This document shows, one piece after another, positions 48,366-57,302 of a stretch of DNA of 57,372 bases. Within the stretch, counting starts at the first letter, position 1; every line of letters begins with the position of its first letter. Under the pieces are notes generated by a model that was not told the origin of the DNA, ran no database searches, and saw only the letters and a program-made list of their open reading frames with translations. Source of the stretch: Chryseobacterium polytrichastri (GTDB taxonomy: Bacteria > Bacteroidota > Bacteroidia > Flavobacteriales > Weeksellaceae); NCBI RefSeq assembly GCF_900142445.1, contig NZ_FRAV01000033.1, forward strand, positions 1 to 57,372, written 5' to 3'. Made by a program: the position numbers and the translations under genes.

Positions 48366-50486
48366 ATGAAGAAGAAAGCACTTTCTATACTATCGCTGTC
48401 CACTGTTCTTTGGATGAATGCACAGGAAAGAGATTCTCTTAAGCAGAAAAAAATAGAAGAAGTTGTCGTTACGGGACAATATACTCAACAATCTATCAAT
48501 AAATCTATTTATAAAGTCGAAGTTATTAATGCAGAACAGATTAAGAATATGGCAGCTACAAATGTAGCAGATGTTCTTAACCAGAGTTTGAATGTTTTAA
48601 TCGTACCGGATCGTAATTCAGGAAACTCTACAGCAAATCTTATGGGACTTGGTGGTGAATACACAAAAATTCTAATAGATAATATTCCTGTAGTAGGAGA
48701 TATTGGGCTTGGAAATAATATTGACCTTACAAAACTTAATATTAATAATGTAGAACGTATTGAGATTGTAAGAGGTTCAATGGGGGTAGATTATGGAAGT
48801 AATGCAGTTGCAGGGGTAATTAATATTATTACAAAAAAGAATAGTCAGAAAAAACTAACACTCAATGCTTCATTACAAGAAGAAACGGTAGGAAAAGAAT
48901 ATAATTGGTATAAAAAAGGCCAGGGAAGACACGTTCAAAATTTGAATATAGGATATAATATTAATGAAAATTGGTATGTTGGAGCTAATATTAACCATAA
49001 TGATTTTCAAGGCTTTCAAGGTACCCAGGAAGGTTATAAATATTTTGAAAAAGATAAGAAAAGAGGTTATTTATGGCAGCCTAAAGACGTAACAAATGTT
49101 GATGCAGTCTTACGTTATAATAAAAATCAAACTTCAATTTTTTATAAGTTCGGGTTTTTAAATGAAAAACTTAATTATTATAATCCTGGAGTTGAAGATT
49201 ATTTCTATAGTGTTAAAGATATTACTTTATCAAGTGTAGATAGAGATTATCTTACAACAAGATATTTGAATCAGCTTAATGTACAAACAAAACTTGGAGC
49301 TGTAAACTATACGGGCGATTTTTCTTATCAAACACAAGATAGAAAGTATAGAGATTTCAAATATGATATTCCTAACAGAAAAGTAATAGGAGATAAATCT
49401 GAATATCAGTCTTACAATAAAGCAGATGTATTTTATTCAAGAGGCGTGTTCAGTAATTTCTTAGATAGTAAAAAGATTGATTTTCAAATTGGATATGAAT
49501 TAGATCATACCTCTGGTTTTGCCGGAAATATTGCCGGAAATTTTGAAGGTACTGATAATGTTAAAAGAAAAATATTCAATTATGCGAATTTTATGTCTGT
49601 TGAATGGAATACAACAGATTGGTTATCCATCCGTCCCGGATATCGCTTGGCTTTAAGTGATAAATTTGATGCTCAACATAATTATTCATTAACAGCGAGA
49701 GCAAAAGTTACTGAAAATGATAATTTAAGATTAGTTGTTGGTAGTGCAAACAGATTTCCAAATTTTGATGAATTGTATACTTATCAGGTGGATAGTAATC
49801 ATGATATTCGAGGAAATGTAGATCTGAAGCCTGAACAAGGAATGACAGTGTCTTTAAATGGTGAAAAAAAGATATATACAGTTTCTGGTTGGAACTTAAA
49901 TTTAGGAACAAGTGCAACTTATCTTAAAGTTAAAGATAGGATTGAGTTGGCAACAATTAGTCAGCAACCCCTGAAATATAAGTATATCAATATTAATAAT
50001 TATAGTTCTTACATCTTTGAGGCAAATTTTAGAGCACAGAAAAACCAATTTAGTTTAGCAGCAAATGCTACGTATTATGGGATTTCGAAAGAACTAAAAG
50101 CTGGAGCACTTACTTCTCCTGATGATTACTTTTATACATTCGAAGCTAATGCAGCTGTAAATTATACAGTTCCTAAAATAAATACGACTCTTTCATTATT
50201 TTATAAATATACAGGGAAGACTCAAATGTTTGTATTGGCAACGCCAGATTTGGCTACTTCATATTATGATGTGGGAGAACGAGGAGATTTCCATATGATG
50301 AACTTTATCATTACCCAACCTTTCTATAATAATCATTTTGATGTAAGTCTGGGTGTGAAAAACATTTTCGATGTGTCTTCTGTGAGAGATACTACCGTTA
50401 GTGGAAATGCACATGAAACTGCAGATCCTAATTCTAATCTTTTTTATGGAAGAAGTTATTTCGCCAGATTAAGCTATAATTTTTAA
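48366..50486 (+). CDS. hmuR: TonB-dependent heme receptor (HmuR-like)
   Basis: 706 residues. Signal peptide (about 1-20), a TonB box region (KKIEEVVVTGQYTQQS), a plug (about 45-160, with VERIEIVRGSMGVDYGSNAV) and a 22-strand barrel. The receptor motif is NRFPNFDELYTYQV (FRAP/NPNL-like) in the middle of the barrel, and the last residues are SYFARLSYNF. HmuR-type receptors take heme from HmuY and pass it through the outer membrane. The adjacent HmuY gene and the ABC importer genes support the heme assignment. Promoter at 48341 with Fur-like boxes. Confidence 0.9.
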   Translation: MKKKALSILSLSTVLWMNAQERDSLKQKKIEEVVVTGQYTQQSINKSIYKVEVINAEQIKNMAATNVADVLNQSLNVLIVPDRNSGNSTANLMGLGGEYTKILIDNIPVVGDIGLGNNIDLTKLNINNVERIEIVRGSMGVDYGSNAVAGVINIITKKNSQKKLTLNASLQEETVGKEYNWYKKGQGRHVQNLNIGYNINENWYVGANINHNDFQGFQGTQEGYKYFEKDKKRGYLWQPKDVTNVDAVLRYNKNQTSIFYKFGFLNEKLNYYNPGVEDYFYSVKDITLSSVDRDYLTTRYLNQLNVQTKLGAVNYTGDFSYQTQDRKYRDFKYDIPNRKVIGDKSEYQSYNKADVFYSRGVFSNFLDSKKIDFQIGYELDHTSGFAGNIAGNFEGTDNVKRKIFNYANFMSVEWNTTDWLSIRPGYRLALSDKFDAQHNYSLTARAKVTENDNLRLVVGSANRFPNFDELYTYQVDSNHDIRGNVDLKPEQGMTVSLNGEKKIYTVSGWNLNLGTSATYLKVKDRIELATISQQPLKYKYININNYSSYIFEANFRAQKNQFSLAANATYYGISKELKAGALTSPDDYFYTFEANAAVNYTVPKINTTLSLFYKYTGKTQMFVLATPDLATSYYDVGERGDFHMMNFIITQPFYNNHFDVSLGVKNIFDVSSVRDTTVSGNAHETADPNSNLFYGRSYFARLSYNF

Positions 50487-50496
50487 AAAATTAAAA

Positions 50497-51600
50497 ATGA
50501 AAAAAATTCTCTTTTATCTTGTAATAGGAATATCGTTTATATCTCAATCATGTATTAACGACAATGATGATCCTGTGCCATTTACAGCTTCTGAAGGTAC
50601 TGTGGTTGATGCTGATGTAAAAGGGCCTACCCAGCCAGATCAAGTATGGATTGACTTAAGTGATGTTGATCAGACAGGCCAACCCAAACAAACACTTACA
50701 AAAAGAACTGATTGGGACTTAGCCTTTTATTCTGGAAATGAATTTAAAGTGGTTTTAAATTCGTCTATTATGATGGCAGCAGGGAAAATTTCCAATGTTA
50801 CTGATATTAATGCTGTAACTTCTGCAAACGTAGCGTCATTACAAAGTTTAGTACAGGTAGCAAACTTCAATCCTAATAATACGATATATGTTGATGATGT
50901 AAACGGAAATTATCCAAGTGGATATACAGCAATAGGAGAAGTAAAAGCAAATGATTCTGAAAACGCTATCTATTTGTTAAATATGGGGAAAGATATATTT
51001 ACAGGAAATGTTGCGGTAGGATCGGTAGCAACAGGAGGTGATAGCAGAGGATGGATGAAAGTTCAGGTAATAAGACAAGGTGATGCTTACAAAGTAAAAT
51101 ATGGAGAACTGAATGCAACTGGAACTAATATTAAAGAAGTTGTAATAAATAAGAATACAGCTTACAACTATACTTTCTTAAGTTTAAAATCGGGTAATAA
51201 AGTATCTATTCAACCAGAGAAAAATAAATGGGATATTTGTTTTACTGTATTTACAAATACAATTGAAGGTGCAGGAAGCTACATATATGCAGATTTTGTT
51301 ACTACAAATAATTTGGGAAGCGTAAGTGCTTACGAAGTGAAAACATCAACAGGTTCAGCCGTAGACGCTTTCAATAAATTTAAGTCAGTAGATGTTGATC
51401 AATCTAAATTTACTCATAATGATCAACGAGTAATTGGTTCAAATTGGAGAGAGGTAGGTCCATCAGGATACCAAGTGAAAGGTGATGTATTTTATGTTAT
51501 CAAAGACTCAGCTGGAGATTATTATAAGTTGAAATTTACAAGATTAACTAATAATGAAGGAGTAAGAGGTTATCCTAAATTCCAATACTCACGTCTATAA
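50497..51600 (+). CDS. hmuY: HmuY family lipoprotein
   Basis: 367 residues. The signal ends in a lipobox near ISFISQSCIND (Cys about 18). HmuY-type blocks are DQVWIDLSDVDQTGQPK, TDWDLAFYSGNEFKV and NKWDICFTVFTNT. Surface-exposed HmuY captures heme and hands it to HmuR. It lies 10 bp after the receptor gene and 25 bp before the periplasmic-binding-protein gene, so all are one operon. Compared with the T9SS HmuY-like protein at 45946, this one is anchored as a lipoprotein. Confidence 0.9.
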   Translation: MKKILFYLVIGISFISQSCINDNDDPVPFTASEGTVVDADVKGPTQPDQVWIDLSDVDQTGQPKQTLTKRTDWDLAFYSGNEFKVVLNSSIMMAAGKISNVTDINAVTSANVASLQSLVQVANFNPNNTIYVDDVNGNYPSGYTAIGEVKANDSENAIYLLNMGKDIFTGNVAVGSVATGGDSRGWMKVQVIRQGDAYKVKYGELNATGTNIKEVVINKNTAYNYTFLSLKSGNKVSIQPEKNKWDICFTVFTNTIEGAGSYIYADFVTTNNLGSVSAYEVKTSTGSAVDAFNKFKSVDVDQSKFTHNDQRVIGSNWREVGPSGYQVKGDVFYVIKDSAGDYYKLKFTRLTNNEGVRGYPKFQYSRL

Positions 51601-51625
51601 AAAATAAATCAAATAATAGTATATC

Positions 51626-52504
51626 ATGAAAAAATTCATTCTTGCGGCTTCCATGCTTGTTGCAGTATATTCTTGCAAAAAAGAGGAAGGTGCTAAAAAA
51701 GAAAATACAACAGAAGCAAGTTCAGAAGCTCCAAAAACGAATAATAAAATTGTTACGCTGAATGGCGGAATTACAGAGATTGTAGCTGCTTTAGGTCACG
51801 AAAAAGAAATTGTTGGAACAGATGTTACAAGTACATATCCTGAATCATTAAAAGCTACAGCTAAAGATTTAGGTCACATAAGATCAATTACTATCGAGCC
51901 TATTATGGCGGTTTCTCCAACATTAATTTTGGCTTCTGATAAAGATATCAACCCGGAATTAATGGGTAAAATCAAATCTTCAGGAATTCAAGCTGAGGTT
52001 TTCAAACAGGAATTTACGGTTGACGGAACTAAAAAATTAATCGCAGACGTTGCAAAAGCAATTGGTAACACAGATTATCAAAAGCTAAACGATAAAATTG
52101 ATGCAGATTTAAAACAAATTCAGCCTATCGCTAAGAAACCAAAAGTATTGTTCATCTATGCTAGAGGAAATATGTTGATGGTTTCCGGTAAAAATACGCC
52201 TATGGCTGCTTTGATCAATCTTGCAGGAGGTGAAAATGCAGTGAATGATTTCGAAGATTTCAAACCTTTAACTCCGGAAGCGGTAGTAAAAGCAAATCCG
52301 GATGTATTGTTCTTCTTCTCAAGCGGATTACAGGGTGCCGGAGGAAACGAAGGTGCATTGAAAATGCCGGGTGTTTCTCAGACAAACGCTGGTAAAAACA
52401 AGAAGATCATTGCGATGGATGGAGGCTTGGTTTCAGGTTTCGGACCAAGATTAGGAAAGGCTGCTGTTGGATTAAACAAACTTTTAATTGAGAACACAAA
52501 GTAA
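51626..52504 (+). CDS. hmuT: Heme ABC transporter substrate-binding lipoprotein
   Basis: 292 residues. Lipobox in MLVAVYSCKKEEG (Cys 17). Class III periplasmic binding fold with NGGITEIVAALGHEKEIVGT, PIMAVSPTLILASDKD and ARGNMLMVSGKNTPMAALIN, the latter two typical of HmuT/BtuF-like heme binders. It delivers heme to the HmuU-HmuV importer. The next gene starts inside its last codons (17-nt overlap). Confidence 0.92.
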   Translation: MKKFILAASMLVAVYSCKKEEGAKKENTTEASSEAPKTNNKIVTLNGGITEIVAALGHEKEIVGTDVTSTYPESLKATAKDLGHIRSITIEPIMAVSPTLILASDKDINPELMGKIKSSGIQAEVFKQEFTVDGTKKLIADVAKAIGNTDYQKLNDKIDADLKQIQPIAKKPKVLFIYARGNMLMVSGKNTPMAALINLAGGENAVNDFEDFKPLTPEAVVKANPDVLFFFSSGLQGAGGNEGALKMPGVSQTNAGKNKKIIAMDGGLVSGFGPRLGKAAVGLNKLLIENTK

Positions 52505-53528
52505 ACTATACTTTTACATTACAATAAGTACCATACTGCTTTTCATCATAGCAGTATGGTCTCTTAATACAGGGGTTTACGACTTTGGGGGTAAATCTGC
52601 GTTTGAAGTGTTGGGAAGAGTTATAAAAGGAGATACGAGTTTATCATTAAGTGATAAATATGTAGTGTGGGATGTAAGAGCATCCAGAATTATTATGGCC
52701 ATTTTGATCGGAAGTATGCTTGCAGTTTCAGGAACGAGTTTACAGGGATTATTTAAAAATCCATTGGCGACGGGGGAAGCAATAGGTCTTACTTCGGGAG
52801 CGACATTACTTGCAGCAATTGCAATTGTTTTAGGAGGGCATTTTAAGCAATATCTTCCTGAGATGGTACAATTTTCATTAGTAGGTATCTCAGCGTTTGT
52901 GGGAGCTTTATTAGCGATGATGTTGGTATACAGAATTTCAACAAGCGCAGGAAAAACAAATGTTGTAATGATGTTGTTAAGCGGTGTTGCCATTACATCA
53001 ATCGGGTTTTCGATTACAGGATTTCTGATCTATATTTCAAAAGATGAACAGCTTAGAGATCTTACGTTCTGGAATATGGGAAGTCTTGCCGGTGCAACGT
53101 GGACAAAAAATGCTGTTTTAACTATAGTTATCATTATTTCTTACTTGATTTTACTTCCAAAAGGGAAGGCATTAAATGCAATGATGTTGGGAGAAAGAGA
53201 TGCTCAGCATTTGGGGATCAATGTAGAAAGACTGAAAAAACAGATTGTTATTATCACCTCTTTAATGGTGGGAACCTGCGTTGCCTTTTCAGGAACGATT
53301 GGTTTTGTGGGGCTTATTGTCCCTTACATTTTAAGGCTTTTATTTAAATCCAATTATACTTTTATTTTACCATTATCAGCGGTGTTGGGAAGTATTTTAT
53401 TGTTGATTGCCGATACGTTCAGCAGAAGTATTGTAGCTCCTTCAGAATTGCCGATTGGTATTTTAACCTCGTTAATTGGAGGACCTATCTTTATTGCTAT
53501 TTTAATTAAATTCAAAAAATCATTGTAA
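52488..53528 (+). CDS. hmuU: Heme ABC transporter permease
   Basis: 346 residues, FecCD/BtuC-type permease with about ten helices (RIIMAILIGSMLAVSGTSLQ, NPLATGEAIGLTSGATLLAA, FVGLIVPYILRLLF). The start is a TTG at 52488 within the hmuT stop region; no in-frame ATG precedes the first conserved helix, so coupled translation is likely. It should form the membrane channel for heme import into the cytoplasm with HmuV. Confidence 0.92.
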   Translation: MRTQSKLYFYITISTILLFIIAVWSLNTGVYDFGGKSAFEVLGRVIKGDTSLSLSDKYVVWDVRASRIIMAILIGSMLAVSGTSLQGLFKNPLATGEAIGLTSGATLLAAIAIVLGGHFKQYLPEMVQFSLVGISAFVGALLAMMLVYRISTSAGKTNVVMMLLSGVAITSIGFSITGFLIYISKDEQLRDLTFWNMGSLAGATWTKNAVLTIVIIISYLILLPKGKALNAMMLGERDAQHLGINVERLKKQIVIITSLMVGTCVAFSGTIGFVGLIVPYILRLLFKSNYTFILPLSAVLGSILLLIADTFSRSIVAPSELPIGILTSLIGGPIFIAILIKFKKSL

Positions 53529-54298
53529 TGATAAAGGCGCATCAAATCAGTTATAAGCATAAAGAATTCCACATTTTAGATGGGGTTGATGTCTCTTTGG
53601 AATACGGTGAATTTTTAGCAATTGTTGGCCCGAACGGAGCCGGAAAATCAAGTTTATTGAGTGTTCTGGCGAATGAAGTGAAATCAAAGCAAAAAATTGT
53701 ATTTAAAGATAAAGAATTGAATGACTGGGAAGTAAGAGAGTTGTCAAAACATAAGGCAAAATTCTCCCAGCACAACAGCAATGATATTACCCTTGAGGTG
53801 AAAGATGTTGTCATGATGGGAAGATATCCTTATTTTGATGCGCAGCCAAGACAGGAAGACGTGGATGCTACCAACCAGAGAATGCACGAAACTGAAATTT
53901 TTCATCTGAAAGACAGAGAATACAATACGCTGTCAGGCGGTGAAAAACAGCGTGTACACCTTTCAAGAGTAATGTCACAGTTGGAAAATGAAATCACCCA
54001 TAAATTGGTTTTTCTTGACGAACCTTTGAATAATCTTGATGTTAAACATCAATACAAAGCATTGGAAATCATTAAAAATTTTACTCAAAAAGCCAATTCG
54101 GCGATTGTTGTTTTGCATGATTTAAATCTTGCGGCTCAGTTTGCCGATAAAATATTATTAATGAAATCTGGAAAGGTTTCTGCTTATGGAACGCCACAGG
54201 AGGTTTTTACAGCGGATACAATCAGTGAAGCTTATAATTTTCCATGCACCATTTGCGGACACCCCATTACCAATAACCCAATGATCATTTTTGGATAA
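53528..54298 (+). CDS. hmuV: Heme ABC transporter ATP-binding protein
   Basis: 256 residues with Walker A GPNGAGKSS, signature LSGGEKQR, Walker B KLVFLDEPLNNLD and the H-loop histidine in VVLHDLNLAA. HmuV-type features include the QPRQEDVDATNQ segment after the Q-loop and the C-terminal CTICGHPITNNPM, which has two cysteines. The first base of its start overlaps the stop of hmuU (TAATG), so the pair is coupled. It powers heme import. Confidence 0.93.
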   Translation: MIKAHQISYKHKEFHILDGVDVSLEYGEFLAIVGPNGAGKSSLLSVLANEVKSKQKIVFKDKELNDWEVRELSKHKAKFSQHNSNDITLEVKDVVMMGRYPYFDAQPRQEDVDATNQRMHETEIFHLKDREYNTLSGGEKQRVHLSRVMSQLENEITHKLVFLDEPLNNLDVKHQYKALEIIKNFTQKANSAIVVLHDLNLAAQFADKILLMKSGKVSAYGTPQEVFTADTISEAYNFPCTICGHPITNNPMIIFG

Positions 54299-54300
54299 CC

Positions 54301-54951
54301 ATGGAAAAAGATGAACTAAAAATTCTGGCTCAAAACCTTGCCAATCCACAAGGAGAAAAAGGAAAAGAGATTGGTGAAATGATGAATGCCACCAATATCG
54401 GGATGACATTAGAAAGTATTAAAACACTTTTAATAGAAGACAATGAACACATCCTGGAGATAGGACACGGAAATGCAGGACACCTGAAAAGTATTTTGAA
54501 TATTGCCAATAATTTAAAATATACAGGCATCGATATTTCCGAAACCATGCAGAATGAAGCTAAAGATTTAAATAAAGAATTTAAAGATCAAGCAGATTTT
54601 GTCTTATACGAAGGAAAAAAGCTTCCTTTTGAAGATGAGGTTTTCGATAAGATATTTACCGTAAACACCGTCTATTTTTGGGAAGAACCTGTTGATTTTT
54701 TAAATGAAATTTACAGAGTATTGAAAGATAAAGGAACCTTCGTTCTTACTTTCGGACAAAGAGATTTCATGGAAAAATTGCCTTTCACTCAATTCGATTT
54801 TACATTGTATAATACGGATGAAATGGAAGAAACAGTTTCTAAAAGCCATTTTAAAAGAATGAAGATCTCTGAAAAAGAAGAAGAAGTAAAAAGCAAAGCA
54901 GGGAACGAAACCATAACAAGAAATTATACAGTTTTAACCATAAAAAAATAA
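54301..54951 (+). CDS. Class I SAM-dependent methyltransferase
   Basis: 216 residues. SAM motif I HILEIGHGNAGHLKS, motif II KYTGIDISETMQNEA and the DKIFTVNTVYFWEEPV region that precedes the motif IV equivalent in the Methyltransf_11 group. Its substrate is unknown. It sits inside the heme operon, 2 bp after hmuV and 5 bp before hmuS. Reported heme operons of flavobacteria usually lack it, so a role in heme or porphyrin handling is a guess. Confidence 0.85.
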   Translation: MEKDELKILAQNLANPQGEKGKEIGEMMNATNIGMTLESIKTLLIEDNEHILEIGHGNAGHLKSILNIANNLKYTGIDISETMQNEAKDLNKEFKDQADFVLYEGKKLPFEDEVFDKIFTVNTVYFWEEPVDFLNEIYRVLKDKGTFVLTFGQRDFMEKLPFTQFDFTLYNTDEMEETVSKSHFKRMKISEKEEEVKSKAGNETITRNYTVLTIKK

Positions 54952-54956
54952 AATAA

Positions 54957-55985
54957 ATGAGCACATTAGTTAACGATCTAAAAGGAAAATGGGACGCTCT
55001 AAAAGCAGAAAATCCACATGTAAGAATTAGAAATGCTGCTGCAGAACTAGGCGTAAGCGAAGCTGAATTATTAGTTACCAACGTAGGGGAAGGCGTAACT
55101 GTTCTAAAACCTGAGTTTCAAAATATTTTAACTGAAGTAGAGCAGTTAGGAAAAGTAATGGCGCTTACGCGTAATGACGAATGCGTTCACGAAAGAAAAG
55201 GAACTTACCTGAATGGAGATTTCAGCAGTCCTCATGCCCAACTTTTCGTAGGTGAAGATATTGATTTAAGAATTTTCCTTAATCACTGGAAATTTGCTTT
55301 AGCAGTAGTTGAGGGTGATAAAAAAAGTCTTCAGTTTTTCGGAAAAGACGGATTGGCGTTGCACAAAATTTATTTAACTAAAGACAGTAACGAAGCTGCT
55401 TTTGATAGTATTGTTGAAAAATTTAAGGCTGAAGATCAAAATCAGACTTTTGAATTTGAAGCGGTTGCTCCTAAAGCTCCTGAAAAAGCAGATGCAGATA
55501 TTGATGCTGAAGGTTTCAAAAAAGCTTGGACAGAATTAAAAGATACTCACGATTTCTTTATGATGACAAGAAAATTCGGAGTAAGCAGAACGCAGGCGTT
55601 GAGATTAGCTCCTGAAGGATATGCTAAAAAAATAGACAATGCTAAAGTGGTGAACGTTCTTGAAGATGCTTCAGAAAAGAAACTTCCAATCATGGTATTT
55701 GTTGGAAACAGAGGTCTTATCCAGATCCACACAGGAGAAGTTAAGAAAACGCTTTGGCACCAACAATGGTTCAACGTAATGGACCCTGATTTCAATTTAC
55801 ACTTGGATGTAACGAAAATTACAGAAGCTTGGATCGTGAAAAAGACAACAGAAGACGGTGAAGTAACAGCCATTGAAGTATTCAACAAAGAAGGTGACTT
55901 TATTGTTCAGTTCTTCGGAAAAAGAAAACCAGGAATTCCTGAATTACAAGAGTGGAAAGACCTTGTAGCGGAATTAGAAAAATAA
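54957..55985 (+). CDS. hmuS: Hemin-degrading factor (HemS/HmuS family)
   Basis: 342 residues built from two HemS/ChuX repeats (about 8-165 and 180-340). Each has the family pattern: LKGKWDALKAENPHVRIRNA and GFKKAWTELKDTHDFFMMTR at the start, and NHWKFALAVVEG or MVFVGNRGLIQIHTG in the middle. HemS-type proteins bind and break down heme in the cytoplasm, freeing iron. It is the last gene of the operon and is followed by a strong terminator. The repeats are typical of the tandem form of the family. Confidence 0.93.
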   Translation: MSTLVNDLKGKWDALKAENPHVRIRNAAAELGVSEAELLVTNVGEGVTVLKPEFQNILTEVEQLGKVMALTRNDECVHERKGTYLNGDFSSPHAQLFVGEDIDLRIFLNHWKFALAVVEGDKKSLQFFGKDGLALHKIYLTKDSNEAAFDSIVEKFKAEDQNQTFEFEAVAPKAPEKADADIDAEGFKKAWTELKDTHDFFMMTRKFGVSRTQALRLAPEGYAKKIDNAKVVNVLEDASEKKLPIMVFVGNRGLIQIHTGEVKKTLWHQQWFNVMDPDFNLHLDVTKITEAWIVKKTTEDGEVTAIEVFNKEGDFIVQFFGKRKPGIPELQEWKDLVAELEK

Positions 55986-56006
55986 TAATTAGATGATTTT
56001 GAATGA

Positions 56007-56046
56007 GGCCGTTTTGTTTTTTCGTAATTCAAAGCGGTCTTTTTTA
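56007..56046 (+). terminator. Terminator after the heme operon
   Basis: GGCCGTTTTG (56007-56016) pairs with CAAAGCGGTC (56030-56039), using two wobble pairs, then a T-tract. It closes the heme operon. Confidence 0.75.
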
Positions 56047-56094
56047 TTTTAAATTAAGCACAAAACTAATGGCACTTTTTTTAAACTTGTTATT

Positions 56095-56259
56095 AAATCG
56101 CAAAGGCGCAAATTATATGTAAGAAGGTGTTTTAAGGCGCAAGGATTTTATCTGCGATAAAATTGATAACGTTTTAAATTGAATGCTTGCCGAAAATCTT
56201 TGATTTTCTTGTGCCTTACCTATTACAGAAAAACTAAAATCTTTGCGCCTTTGCGATTT
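56095..56259. repeat. 165-bp inverted-repeat element, perfect 18-bp ends (MITE-like)
   Basis: The ends AAATCGCAAAGGCGCAAA (56095-56112) and its exact reverse complement (56242-56259) enclose further weak complementarity (AAGGCGCAAGGATTTTATC against AAAATCTTTGATTTTC). No ORF of note lies inside. It is the main content of the 384-bp gap before the ChaN gene. A related imperfect element lies at 34337-34501. Confidence 0.7.
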
Positions 56260-56369
56260 TCCAACAAAAACATTGAATTTTCAAGTAAATTCCTTGATAG
56301 AAATTTGTGATATTTGCGAAAAGAATTCGTGACATTAGTGTTTAAAAGATTCATTAAATTTAAATAAAA

Positions 56370-57242
56370 ATGAAAAATATTTTCATAGCGATATTGCTCG
56401 CAAGTTTTTGTTCATTCAATGCTCAAAACGTAAAAGCATATCAATTTTATAATCAAAAAGGGAAGGAGGTTAATACAGATAAATTAGTCAAAGAATTGGC
56501 TGAATATGATGTGGTATTCTTTGGTGAAAATCATAACAGCTCGATCAACCATTGGTTACAGTTAAAGATTACAGAAGCTTTATATCAACAGAAAAACGGA
56601 CAGCTTATTTTAGGAGCGGAGATGTTTGAAAGAGATAATCAATCACAATTAAACCAATATTTAAACGGAACGTTTGATGCTAAAACATTAAAAGATTCAG
56701 CGCGTTTATGGAATAATTACGCAACAGATTATAAACCGTTGGTTGATTTTGCTAAAGATAAAAAACTGAGTTTTATTGCGACGAATATCCCAAGAAGGTA
56801 CGCTTCTCAAACTTCAAAAGAAGGCTTGGAATCTTTAAATAAATTAACGGCAAAAGAGAAAACCTACATCGCTCAATTACCGATCAAAGTAACATTAGAT
56901 ACTCCAGGTTATCCTGAAATGAAAAAAATGATGGGTGATCATGCAGAAGAAATGAAAGTGATGAACTTTATTTCTGCACAGGCTACCAAAGATGCAACGA
57001 TGGCAGAATCGATCTTGAAAAATATCAAGTCTGGAAAAACATTCGTTCATTATAACGGAAATTATCACAGCAAAGAATTTGGAGGAATTTATTGGTATAT
57101 CAAACAGAAAAATCCAAACCTGAAAATGGCAGTGATCTCTGTTTTTGAATCTGAAACTCCAGAATTGAAAGTTCCTGAAAAAGACTATATCCCAACAGAG
57201 TTTAATCTGATTATTCCTGCGGATATGACGAAGACTTTTTAA
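56370..57242 (+). CDS. ChaN family exported protein (heme/iron-related)
   Basis: 290 residues with a signal peptide (MKNIFIAILLASFCSFNAQ). The ChaN fold is evident from YDVVFFGENHNSSINHWLQL (GENHN motif), GQLILGAEMFERDNQSQL and TFVHYNGNYHSKEFGGI. Bacterial ChaN proteins bind heme, for example in Campylobacter, and are iron-regulated. No clear lipobox is present, unlike the Campylobacter lipoprotein, so it may be periplasmic. It is downstream of the heme operon past a terminator and a repeat, with its own probable promoter. Confidence 0.82.
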   Translation: MKNIFIAILLASFCSFNAQNVKAYQFYNQKGKEVNTDKLVKELAEYDVVFFGENHNSSINHWLQLKITEALYQQKNGQLILGAEMFERDNQSQLNQYLNGTFDAKTLKDSARLWNNYATDYKPLVDFAKDKKLSFIATNIPRRYASQTSKEGLESLNKLTAKEKTYIAQLPIKVTLDTPGYPEMKKMMGDHAEEMKVMNFISAQATKDATMAESILKNIKSGKTFVHYNGNYHSKEFGGIYWYIKQKNPNLKMAVISVFESETPELKVPEKDYIPTEFNLIIPADMTKTF

Positions 57243-57260
57243 AATATAATATTTTAATCA

Positions 57261-57280
57261 ATAGGAACGGGCTTTAGCCC
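57261..57280. repeat. GGGCTTTAGCCC palindrome, second copy
   Basis: ATAGGAACGGGCTTTAGCCC, identical to 10449-10468. The right arm breaks off after GCCC, so this is a partial copy. Confidence 0.65.
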
Positions 57281-57302
57281 AATGTCATTAAGTTAGTGTA
57301 TT

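Noticed and set aside
47465..48403. Long start of the T9SS anchor gene at 48403
   Set aside because: The extra 44 residues overlap the receptor gene's start, span the promoter and lack a signal peptide; the ATG at 48271 opens a proper one.
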